Assembly (NCBI RefSeq): GCF_029867415.1
Contig: NC_081185.1
Coordinates: 70,813,156-70,877,155 of the forward strand
Reading direction: 5' to 3'
Length of the DNA stretch: 64,000 nucleotides
Source of the DNA: Vicia villosa
Lineage: Eukaryota > Streptophyta > Magnoliopsida > Fabales > Fabaceae
How positions within the stretch are numbered: position 1 is the first letter of the stretch; each line of letters opens with the position of its first letter. The notes under the pieces were generated by a model. The model saw nothing but the letters and a program-made list of their open reading frames with translations, did no database searches and was not told where the DNA came from. The position numbers and the translations under genes are program-made. Shown here piece by piece: positions 1 to 9,168 of this stretch.

Positions 1-240
1 CGCGTTCTCTGGGTTTCTAAGTTCTGCTTGCGTTGCTAGCTCATTACGGATTTGCTATCCGTACGGTATTTCTCTTTTCCCCTTTTACTCTTTCACGTAC
101 CATATGTCGCCATGAGAAGTAGGGTAGGCATGCAGCATCATATTTGCCATGAGAAGTAGGACCTAGGCATTCATCTGGCCAAGCCCTCGAAAGAGGCTCT
201 ATTTTTGTTTGTTTATTATTCCTTGCTTCTTTCTTTTTTA

Positions 241-510
241 CTTTCAGCCTGTCTCGGGTGGCTTTCCCCGTTAGCTAACAGTCTGTGGCGTGCCTGTCTC
301 GGGTGGCTTTCCCCGTTGACAATAGCTTCGGGTGGCTTTCCCCGTTAGCTAACAGTCCGTGGCGTGTCTATCTCGGGTGGCTTTCCCCGTTGATAGTAGC
401 TTAAGTGGCTTTCCTCGTTAGCTAAGAGTCTGTAGTGTATCTATCTCGGGTGGCTTTCCCCGTTGATAGTAGCTTCGGGTGGCTTTCCCCGTTAGCTAAA
501 GCACTTCCCC
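241..510. repeat. Tandem GGTGGCTTTCCCCGTT repeats
   Basis: The motif 'cgggtggctttccccgtt' recurs about seven times, alternating with 'agctaacagtctgtggcgtg' and 'gatagtagctt' spacers, giving a higher-order unit of about 75-120 bp. It lies in the LTR fragment in the position where Ogre-A and Ogre-B LTRs carry their own short repeats. Confidence 0.85.
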
Positions 511-629
511 TGTCCCCAGGTCACTACTTCGGTAGTTTGCTTGCTTTATGGGCCGAGCTCGTTTGTGTGTTGCATTTGCATTGATGACTACTTCGGTAGT
601 TTGTTTGTTTCTCGAGCGGAGCTTGATTG

Positions 630-990
630 TATGCCATATCTTTGTGATGCTTGTTCACTATCTCCTTATCTGTTATGCCTGTTCGTATGATATCTTTGTG
701 ATGTTTGTTCGCTATCTTCTTATCTGCTATGCCTGTTAGTATGATATCTTTGTGATGCTTATTCACTATCTTCTTATCTGCGATGCCTGTTCGTATGATA
801 TCTTTGTGATGCTTGTTCACACACTTGCACATGTATGCCTGTTACATGTTGTTTGCGATTCCTGTTTGCGTTATCACTTGTGATGCCTGTTCACACACTC
901 ACATTCGTGTATACCTGTTACATGTCTGTTTTCTGCTTGCGATGCCTGTTCGCCTGTTTTTATCTGTGATGCCTGTTTTCATGTCATGTC
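630..990. repeat. Tandem TATCTTTGTGATGCTTGTTC repeats
   Basis: Imperfect units built on 'atctttgtgatgcttgttc' and 'atcttcttatctgctatgcctgtt' recur at roughly 50-60 bp, decaying to the right into 'gatgcctgttcacacac' variants. The open frames through this stretch are periodic by-products of the repeat and are not annotated as genes. Confidence 0.8.
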
Positions 991-1518
991 TGCTAGGATC
1001 TTTGTGATGCTCCTTGTTTTCATGCTCCCTTAGGGTGCTCGGTTCTGTTTCTCTAGGAGATACGAATCGAGATAGAAACAGAAACTTTTGAGCCGAACTA
1101 CGGCGCTCTGATTTCTCCACTGCACATTGGAGGTATGTAGGCACATGTTATGGACACCCTAGCGAGCGAACTTTTCTTTTTTTTGTTGTTTTGTTCGATT
1201 CTTTCCTTTATCTTGTTTGCCTACTATTTGCATGTTTCCTGTTATATGTATATCTTTCCATTGCATGTTTCCCGTAGCACATAGCATGATACACATACAC
1301 ACACCCTTAGATTAGAAACTAGCAAGAATGGATCCTGTGGAGTACCACAGACGTGAGGGGTGCTAATACCTTCCCCTCACGTAACAGACACCCTTACCCG
1401 TTCTCTGAGACCTGTGCTATTATTTGGTTTTCTTCGATATTTTTCATTCCTGTGCGTAGGATAAATAGATGTTCGATGGAGACTTCATTGTTTTGTTTTG
1501 ATGAGTTTTCCAGTTGCT

Positions 1519-1959
1519 TCACTTCCCATCTGTGAAGATTTCAGAATAGACAGCATCCCAATTGGTTCTTGGAGTTGCTTCAGTCTCACCTTCAGCGTTC
1601 ATCAAATCAAACAGCATTCTCAATGTGTTTTCAGTGATGGGAAAGAATCTTCCATGAATAAAAGAGACGATGGCTTTAGGGATAACAAATGCATGAATCC
1701 AGAACTCCTTCACTAAGTCTGGATAGACTGGTCCATATAATTCAAGGAACAAAGACGATCATCCTTGAAATACCAAGTTATCTTTTATATGAATTCGATG
1801 TTGTTCCAGATTATCAACATCCACCATCAATTCATAAATGACTTCCAACTGATCCAGTGGAATTGAACATGTGATCTTAGGAATGAGTTGTTGTTCTTGT
1901 TCTTGTTCTTGTTGTTGCTGAGACGAAGAACCAGCATTTTGAGATGAAGAAGAAGCCAT
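1519..1959 (-). pseudogene. Sirevirus env-like ORF remnant
   Basis: The likely start is the ATG at 1957-1959 (MASSSSQ...), followed by a Gln/Glu-rich stretch at residues about 15-25, then 'KITCSIPLDQLEVIYELMV' and 'LYGPVYPDLVKEFWIHAF'. Proteins of this kind lie 3' of pol in legume Sireviruses and are usually called envelope-like; their function is unproven. The frame is broken by a stop codon at 1759-1761 where a Trp is likely, and it ends at a stop at 1519, probably close to the edge of the LTR fragment to the left. No transmembrane segment is visible in what remains. The assignment rests on remembered family similarity and on position after pol, once the inserted solo LTR is discounted. Confidence 0.5.
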
Positions 1960-2243
1960 TGACACTTTTCTGAGATTTCTGGGTTTCTTTTTAGGGTTTA
2001 AGAAAAGAGAGAACAGGTTGCAGAAATGCATAAACAAGAGAGAGAATGAATGCGTGAAAATAAAAAATGATATGATGAAGGAGATTTAAATAGACACAGA
2101 TTTGAAAAACAAATGCAATTAAATTCTGAGAATGCATAGTTACAGAATGCAGAAAATCAAATGCATTTAATGTTGAGTGACGTTAAGGTAAAACGTGATA
2201 TTTGAAATGATTTGCACAGTTACCTAGGGCGGCGTCTCATCAA
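1960..2243 (-). other. Sirevirus spacer between pol and env-like ORF
   Basis: AT-rich sequence of the copia element upstream of the env-like ORF. No gene or repeat is evident. It was continuous with the sequence from 5318 before the solo LTR was inserted. Confidence 0.5.
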
Positions 2244-2248
2244 CTGCA
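2244..2248. other. Target-site duplication CTGCA, left copy
   Basis: CTGCA lies directly before TGTCATACCCC and is repeated at 5313-5317 directly after the LTR end ...TTTCTACA. A 5-bp duplication is normal for Ty3/gypsy integration. Confidence 0.9.
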
Positions 2249-5200
2249 TGTCATACCCCAAAATTTGCCTTCCATATTCCATTCACAATGATTCGAAGTT
2301 CAAGAGATTCATCCAGTCATTCTCCTAAGCAAGAGTCTCCTAAACGCTAGGGTTTGGTACTCTCCTGAGGGAATTAGCAAAACAAGGTCTCTAATGAAGT
2401 TCTCCATGGCCCATTATGATCCAAGATACCTCTATGTCAAAAGTCAAGGCCCAAATCCAAAGTTTACTTGTTCAATGGCTCAAATGATCCACAGTCGACT
2501 AGATTAACTTAAAAGTCAACCATGGTCAAAGCATAGTTAAAACCTCTGATTTTTTGTCAACATCAAGTATGGGAGATTATATCCATCATTTGATCAAAGG
2601 TTGGTCATGATTCATCAATAGAAACTCAGAAATGAACAAATGCAAAAAGGTTCAGATTAGGGTTTCTTTAGGAGAAAGTCAACACAACTTTGACTGACCA
2701 TAACTTTCACATGGAACATCAGAAATTCCTCACTCAAAGCCTATTTGGAAGGAAATTGGATTCTCTACAACTTTGTGTCTCACAAGCCAAGGCCAGAAAT
2801 GCTTCATTTAGGAGATATGGTACAAAAGATTACAAGTCCTTTTCAAAAGTCAACCAAAGACAGTTTTTTGTCAAAGGACATATCATCAAGATAAAATCTT
2901 CAAATGAAAAATATTTTCCAAAGTGGCTTATAGAGGACATCTTGAGGTTTCCAAAAAGCCCTAGAACTCCTTCATAGCTTAAAAATTGAGGGAGATATGC
3001 CTTGTTAAAGTTGGGTAATTTTGGAGGTAAAATGTGAAATAAAAGAGGTTCAAATTGGAATTTTTTGTAAATGGGCTTAATCTTTTATGATTTAATCTTC
3101 GTCCAAAAGTCATCCAAGTTATCAAAATCACTTGCCATGAATTATAGCATTTTTATTTGATTTTACATAATTTTATTTCATTTAAAAAGTGATTTAAAGT
3201 TGTATAATTCAAAGGAAAATCAAATATTGGATTCTAAGTCTTAAAGTAATCAATCCCAATCAACATTTATGGCATATTTTCAATACAATTTCGTGCTAGC
3301 AAAGATTGGAAAGATTAAATCAAATTTTGGTCCAATATAGATAGATTTCATTCAAGTTCCAAATCAAATTTCTCAAATTTTGTAAGATTGGATTCAAGAG
3401 GCCTTTGGACTATTTTCTTGACCTAATTGGTGCCTCTATAAATATATAACATAAAACAATGGAGTAGGGGACGAAAATTCTTGGCAGAGCAAAGCATTGA
3501 AGAACACAAAAATTCTCCAAGACACTTGAATTCGGTTTCAGAGAATTAGAGCGTTTCAACGAGATTCAAAGGTTGTAAAAGCTTCTTTGAGGTATTCTGA
3601 ACGTGAGTGGATACTTGCATAGCATCAGCACCCCCAGAATTCCTCCATATAAGCCCAGGTACGTTTCTCTGAACTTTGGTTCGATTGCAACAATTCATGC
3701 ATTCTCATGATAATTCACTTGCATATTATGATTGATATAGATGTTATGATCGTTTCTGTATGGTTGGATTAAAGTTTAAGGTCCTAAAACGTATTCGACC
3801 ATTGGAGGCCGAGTTAGGTTTTTAGGGTTTTAATTAGGGCCAAAATTAGGTTAAAATGAGGGTAGAGTTGAATTCGTATGGTCCAGACGAAAGGAATAGG
3901 ACAGGTGCGAAAAATTTATGTATGTCTGTATGCTATTCGCTATTTTTTCAGGTTGGTTTGCTACGAGGTAAACCCTAGCAAAATCGTAGCAAAATTGTGC
4001 AGGTTTTTCAGGTTTAATGGAGAAGATGATGATGTGTCATTCCGTCGTTGGTTCATTTGAATTGCGCACGCATTTTTATTCGTTTATGGTCATTGTTTTT
4101 ATATATCATTCTGGGCGCGTATATATGTCAGTTGATTGGTTTAGTTGGATTGGCAAGAGAAAGAATGGGGGAGCGAAGGGACGAGGGTTTGATCCCTCTC
4201 TCCCATATTATTTTTATGAAGGAGTTTGTTTGGTGATCATACGCTACGCCTCCTTTAGTGATCACCATGGACCCTCTAGATCCAGCCATAGAATTCACCA
4301 CTAACTCAGATCCTACACCCCAGGATTAATTCCTATATCATGAACACTCCAGCCAAGCCACACTAAATATAAACCCTAAATAACTTCATATATTTTAACT
4401 AATTTAAATATTTTAGTTAATTGCTTTTTTAATATTTATTTATATAATAATGAATTATTTTCTTAAATAAATTAATATATAATATGAATATTAAATTTTT
4501 AATTTATTGATTCGTTCCGATTAAATCCATTAATCGTGATGGGCAATAATCGTTTTCTTAAAATATTTATTTAATTAAAATAATAAGTTTTATTTGGCTA
4601 AACGGTTTCAACCATTTTTATTGGTTGCGATGATTAGCCTATTTTCCTTATTTTAAGTCATTATTATTTTTAATCGAATAAATCGATTACGAGGGATAAT
4701 GATACAAATTAAATTACTAAAATTTCTAAAAAATACTCTTATTTATTATTAGTGATAATTGAATCCATCAATTAAAATTGGTAATAATACACTACTAATC
4801 TTTTAACTATGGTGATCAAATCTATTGATCATTGCGGTTAATAGTACATACTAAAATCAGGGTTGTACGCCCAAATCTAAAACATTCAAAGCACTTCAAA
4901 TCAAACTACGGATTTTCATCCTTATTCAAAACTACGATAGGCCATTCAAAAAGCCTTCAAACCATACCAAATCAAATTCTAATCCTAAAGGGCGTACAAC
5001 CCTTCTACGAACTACGTTGACTCTGATTCTCCTTAAGGAGATACGTAGACACTTGGATAACCAAGGCGAGTCCCCTTCCCCATAAATCTCATTTTTTCCC
5101 TTATTCATTTCCTTAGCTATTAACCTCTATAATTTTGCCATAAAACTTCATCTTAGATCAAACCTTAGGAAAGGGTTAAGGGTGCCTAACACCTTCCCTC

Positions 5201-5312
5201 GACCTGAATATAGTATCTTATCCTGAATCTCTTAATTGTATAAAGGTTTCCTATTCGCCTTGGTAGAATAGGTGGCGACTCTAAAGCTTAATTTTTAGGG
5301 CAGGTTTCTACA
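2249..5312 (+). mobile_element. Solo Ogre/Tat-like LTR (3064 bp)
   Basis: Starts TGTCATACCCCAAAATTTG and ends GCAGGTTTCTACA, with the CTGCA duplication on both sides and no internal region, so it is a solo LTR left by LTR-LTR recombination. It shares the TGTCATACCCC start with Ogre-A and Ogre-B but is otherwise diverged. Visible parts are a TATA box (3436-3444), a splice-donor-like CAG|GTACGT (GT at 3659-3660), a weak tRNA-like stretch (about 4151-4195), an AT-rich stretch (4370-4850), and the usual Ogre/Tat LTR tail with 'aggagatacgtagacac' and 'aagggtgcctaacaccttccc'. The PBS-like word TGGCGACT lies inside the LTR about 30 bp from its end. Confidence 0.9.
3436..3444 (+). promoter_or_regulatory. 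TATA box of solo LTR
   Basis: 'ctataaata' preceded by 'ggtgcct'. It is in the same context as the TATA boxes of the Ogre-A, -B and -C LTRs and is the likely Pol II core promoter. Confidence 0.7.
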
Positions 5313-5317
5313 CTGCA
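5313..5317. other. Target-site duplication CTGCA, right copy
   Basis: Pairs with 2244-2248. Removing 2249-5317 would rejoin the copia sequence. Confidence 0.9.
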
Positions 5318-5535
5318 TGTGTGCTTGTCCAATTAGAGTGAACACGTGTTCATCTTCTAGAATAGCTGGTGACAGCTGTTTTCCTTTAAAAGAGATTCTG
5401 AATCAACTTAGACATATGAAACGTTAGCAATAACAGAATCAGAATATCTAACTGATCAACAATCAGAACTTCTTATAAAAGAAATAAATGATCATTTCAA
5501 ATCTAATCCATATATCAGAACTTCTCATCCTTTCA
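5318..5535 (-). other. Sirevirus sequence downstream of pol
   Basis: Non-coding copia sequence between the pol stop codon at 5536 and the solo LTR. It continued into 1960-2243 before that insertion. No further feature is seen. Confidence 0.55.
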
Positions 5536-5690
5536 TTATGGGCATAAATTCATACTGATATTCTTCAGAATGAACTTAAACCTATCTTCAGCAAGGGGTT
5601 TTGTAAAGATATCAGCCCATTGATGGTCTGTATCAACAAAGTTTAAAGATAGAGCACCCTTCTGAACATAGTCCCTAATGAAATGATGTT
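5536..5690 (-). pseudogene. copia RNase H C-terminal remnant
   Basis: Minus-strand translation ending at the stop at 5536-5538 gives a typical Ty1/copia pol tail, with [11 protein letters not shown], then DTDHQWADIFTKPL, then AEDRFKFIL. The rest of the RNase H domain between the end of RT (about 5690) and HHFIRDY is missing: by memory of family length roughly 130 residues, including most catalytic positions, are deleted. The junction also shifts the frame, so the RT frame runs into a stop at 5675. Confidence 0.8.
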
Positions 5691-6626
5691 CTGTAGACTA
5701 AACCAACATTAGTAGTACCTTTCAGATACCTCAGAATTCTCTTAACAGCAGTTAAGTGAGATTCTCTAGGATCTAATTGGAATCTTGCACACAGACAAAC
5801 ACTGAATAAAATGTCAGGTCTAGAAGCATGAAGATATAGAAGAGATCCAATCATACCTCTGTAGAGCTTCTGATCTACCTTCTTACTTACCTCATCCTTA
5901 CCTAGAACACACGTTGGATGCATAGGAGTCTTTGCTTCTTTGCTTTCTGAAAGATTAAGCTTCTTCAGAAGTTCTTTCACGTACTTGGTATGATGAACAT
6001 AAGTTCCTTCAGAAGTTTGATTGATCTGGATCCCAAGAAAGTACTTGAGTTCTCCCATCATGCTCATTTCAAACGCAGCCTGCATAGACTTAGCAAAATC
6101 CTTTCCAAGTGTAGCATTAGAGGTTCCAAAGATAATATCATCAACATATATTTGGCAAATTAAAATATCCTTTTTAAAGGTTTTACAGAAGAGTTTTGTA
6201 TCCACTTGTCCTCTAGTGAAACCATTATCATGAAGGAAAGAACTTAATCTTTCATACCAAGCTCTGGGAGCTTGCTTCAGGCCATATAATGGTTTCTTTA
6301 ATTTGAAAACATGTTTTGGAGACTTAGAGTCTTCAAAACCAGGAGGTTGGTGGACATATACTTCCTCATCTATATAACCATTCAAGAAGGCACTCTTAAC
6401 ATCCATCTAATACAGAGTGATGTTATGTTGAGTGGCAAAAGAAATTAATAAGCGAATAGATTCTAACCTGGCCACTGGTGCAAAGGTTTCAGTATAGTCA
6501 ATACCTTCTATCTGACTATAACCCTGAGAAACCAGTCTGGCTTTGTTTCTTACAACTTCTCCTTTTTCGCTTAGCTTGTTTCTGAAGACCCACTTAGTTC
6601 CAATGATGTTGAATCCTTTTGGTCTT
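5675..6626 (-). pseudogene. copia reverse transcriptase, main part
   Basis: The minus strand encodes the RT core: [17 protein letters not shown], then QPPGFED, then [17 protein letters not shown], then the catalytic YVDDIIFG and KYFLGIQI. The last is followed by the GMIGSLLYL and RPDI...[12 protein letters not shown] blocks before RNase H. A stop codon at 6407-6409 lies just before MDVKSAFL, and recognisable RT sequence (GTKWVFRNKL) continues beyond it to 6626, where a solo LTR separates it from the rest of pol. The frame ends at 5675 because of the RNase H deletion. The gene is dead; the YVDD motif itself is intact. Confidence 0.9.
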
Positions 6627-6631
6627 GGAAC
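6627..6631. other. Target-site duplication GGAAC, left copy
   Basis: GGAAC precedes the LTR end TGTAAGTATC and is repeated at 7922-7926 after ...GCAATTACA. Confidence 0.9.
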
Positions 6632-7921
6632 TGTAAGTATCAGATATGCCTAAGAGGGGGGGGGGTGAATTAGGTTTTAAAAAAAAATCAGTTTAATGAG
6701 AATGCTTTAACTAAATTTTTGGTTAAGTGTTCGAAGGTTTTGGATGGTTCTTATCTTTTTCTTGGTAATGTTGATGAAAGCGATAAAATGCATAAAGGTA
6801 AAGAACACAATGATATATACTGGTTCCCCTCACAATCCGAGAGTACTCCAGTCCCCTTTCAAACACGAAAGAGATTTCACTATAGTTAGAATGATTTTAC
6901 AAGCCTATGCTTACTATCTAACCTATAGGGTGATCAAAGGTTCTTAACACCTTTAAGATCAAGCAACACTAATGTGAATGAAGAACAATCCTCTTCAAAC
7001 ACAACACTTACTTCCAACAATCCTGGATAGTAAGGAAAAATACTCTTTTGAATTTATACAAGAGTTTAAGATGAAATATGTAGAGCAATATCAATCTTGG
7101 ATTGATCTTCTTCTTCAAGTAAACAATTCTCAATAGGTATATAAGTGTTCACAATGAATGTATGAAACTTAGAATGATTTCTCAATGAAAATGTGTATGA
7201 TAAGTTTCACTAAAAATTCTGGTTGGTATGAACACTTGAAGATATTGAAAGATGAAGAGATTTTATGCTTATGAATTGTAAATGAAGAAGGTGTTTAATG
7301 AATATGAAAGATGTAGTATATATAGTGTGTTAAACACCCTTTTGAAATGTCATTTTTCCATGAAGTAATGTAATGATTAAGTGAAGAAAACATAATTTCG
7401 TATGAGTGAAAACATGCAATGGAAAAACACACTGGTTCAGTAGGAACCGGTTCCTGCTTGGGACAACCCGGTTCCTGCTGAACGTTACAGCAGAAATTTG
7501 AAATTTTGAACATGGGAACCGGTTCCCACCTAGGGACAACCCGGTTCCTAGTAGTGAAACACAGAATTGAAAAAATGCTGAATGCTGGAACCCGGTTCCC
7601 ACATAGGGAGGAACCGGTTCCTGGAACCTTAACTTAGGATTTTACTTTTGACAAAGGTTTTAAAAGATATTTAATGTATGAAACTTTGTAGTATATTTAT
7701 GAAATGCATGGAAATATATTTGTGAACAATTATATATCAAAGTGAGTATTGTTTATACCTTGGACGCTTTAGCTCGATTTAAATCTTCACAATTTCTTCA
7801 AGACTTGAAATGATGTATATTTGCTTAAGATTTGATTATTCTTTTTGCACATCCTTTATGAGAGTTGATATCCACATTGTCTTCATCAAAACCAAGTATG
7901 ATTGAGAAGCTTGCAATTACA
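6632..7921 (-). mobile_element. Solo Sirevirus-like LTR (1290 bp)
   Basis: Bounded by TGTAAGTATC...GCAATTACA with a GGAAC duplication on both sides, inside the RT coding region of the copia element. On the minus strand it starts TGTAATTGCAAGC and soon reads GGTTTTGATGAAGACAA. Near its other end a run of 10 Gs (6656-6665) precedes 'tgaattagg'. The 5' LTR of the host copia element has a similar G-run in the same relative place, which fixes orientation and suggests the same clade. No internal region is present, so it is a solo LTR. The part of the open frame at 7825-7921 is LTR read-through and is not gene sequence. Confidence 0.85.
7435..7630. repeat. GGAACCGGTTCC palindrome cluster
   Basis: The 12-bp palindrome GGAACCGGTTCC or close variants (GGGAACCGGTTCCC, GGAACCCGGTTCCC, AACCCGGTTCC) occur about six times in 200 bp, often joined by 'gggacaaccc' linkers. 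The cluster lies in the solo Sirevirus-like LTR. Confidence 0.9.
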
Positions 7922-7926
7922 GGAAC
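7922..7926. other. Target-site duplication GGAAC, right copy
   Basis: Pairs with 6627-6631. Confidence 0.9.
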
Positions 7927-8754
7927 AAGATACCATACGTCGTTCCTTGTAAACTGATTGAGTTCTTCTTGCATGGCAATTATCCAGTCAGCATCCTCCA
8001 GAGCTTGATCAACAGAAGTTGGCTCAATAAGAGATACTAGACCAAATTGACATTCTGCATTGTTTTTAAGGAATGCTCTTGTTTTGATAGGATCTTCTTT
8101 CTTCCCAACGATAACATCTTCTGAGTGAGCAGAGTTGAGTCTATAAGATCTTTTGATAGTTGGCTCTTCAGAAATTCTGAGATTCTCTAATGAAGCAGCA
8201 ACTTGATCTTCTGATACTTTGCTTATGGGTTCTTCAGCGTCTGAATTAGAGATTTCTATATCTACAAAATTCTCAAACTGCTTTGGCTTTTCAAGACCAA
8301 GCTTATCATCAAATCTGATATTGATTGATTCTTCAACAATCAATGTTTCAGTATTGTATACTCTATAGCATTTTGAGCGTTCAGAATATCCAAGAAGGAA
8401 ACACTTCTGTGCCTTAGAATCAAACTTATGCAGATGATCTTTAGTGTTCAGAATATAACATACACATCCAAATGGATTGAAATAAGAAATGTTGGGCTGT
8501 CTGTTCTTCCACAATTCATAAGGAGTCTTATTAAGAATAGGTCTTATGGAGATTCTATTCTGAATATAACATGCAGTGTTTATTGCTTCTGCCCAGAAAT
8601 GCTTAGCCATATTGGTTTCATTGATCATGGTTCTGGTCATTTCTTGTAGAGTCCTATTCTTTTGCTCTACAACTCCATTTTGCTGTGGAGTTCTATGGCA
8701 AGAGAAATCATGGGCAATACCATTTTCTTTGAAATAAATCTCAAAGACAAACAT
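7922..8754 (-). pseudogene. copia integrase C-terminal part and start of RT region
   Basis: The minus strand gives the last part of the integrase core (GIAHDFSCHRTPQQNGVVEQKNRTLQEM, read in pieces), then HFWAEAINTACYIQNR, TPYELWKNRQP and FGCVCYILN. These are typical of the copia integrase C-terminus and linker. It then leads to the start of the RT region at NDVWYLVP, where the solo LTR interrupts the gene. The Glu of the DDE triad is probably in VVEQKNR. The HHCC finger and both Asp positions are absent: sequence from the start of the integrase (VTCLM, about 8760) jumps straight to the end of the core, so some 150 or more residues are deleted. Confidence 0.85.
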
Positions 8755-8847
8755 AAGACAAGTTACCTTCTGATTCTTAAGATCTTGAAGATCAATCTTG
8801 TAAATGTTGTTCTTTCTCTTGCCTGTAAATAGGATTGATCCATCCTT

Positions 8848-9168
8848 CTAACTTACAGCTCTACAAGACTTTTGATTGAAGATTATGTCATAACCATTGT
8901 CACTTAATTGACTTATGGACAATAAGTTATGAGCTAATCCATCTACTAGCAGAACATTAGTTATGGAAGGAGAGTTACCAATGCTTATGGTTCCAGAGCC
9001 AATGATCTTGCCCTTCTGATTCCCTCCAAACTTAACTTCTCCAGTAGATTTAAGCACCAGGTCTTGGAACATAGACCTTTTTCCCGTCATGTGCCGCGAG
9101 CACCCAGAGTCCAGGTACCATGACATGTTTTGCTTTGTCTTCTTTGCTGCCAAGAATATCTGCAACAA
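8848..9168 (-). pseudogene. copia aspartic protease
   Basis: The minus-strand frame contains WYLDSGCSRHMTG, the Ty1/copia protease active site (DSG, with the usual CSRHMTG tail), then VKFGGNQKGKIIGSG and LAHNLLSISQLSDNGYDI. This is a nearly complete domain, ending at a stop near 8848 where the pol frame would normally continue. It overlaps the gag frame at 9050-9168 in a different reading frame. The frameshift between them is near 9150, upstream of the active site. The domain is recognisable but is cut off from gag by that frameshift. Confidence 0.85.

Larger units (their letters stand above)
1..1480 (+). mobile_element. Partial Ogre/Tat-like LTR (3' part)
   Basis: This looks like the downstream part of an Ogre/Tat-type LTR. 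It has a repeat-rich stretch, then text resembling a 'ggagatacgtaggcac' block at about 1055-1150, then a 'gtagagtacta...gggtgctaataccttccc' block at about 1335-1380, then 'cgtaggataaatag' at about 1457-1470. The same blocks occur in this order near the ends of the Ogre-A and Ogre-B LTRs. The upstream part lies outside the window. The right edge is not sharp: Sirevirus env-like sequence is recognisable from 1519, and no CA end or target duplication could be proven, so the LTR may be truncated. Short open frames here have no recognisable product. Confidence 0.6.

Noticed and set aside
1519..2037. Env-like ORF as a sign of an infectious virus
   Set aside because: It is a decayed piece of a Sirevirus-type retrotransposon with an internal stop; nothing supports an infectious particle.
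3878..4304. Three overlapping plus-strand ORFs in the solo LTR
   Set aside because: They are short, in two frames, without motifs, and lie in the non-coding middle of an LTR.
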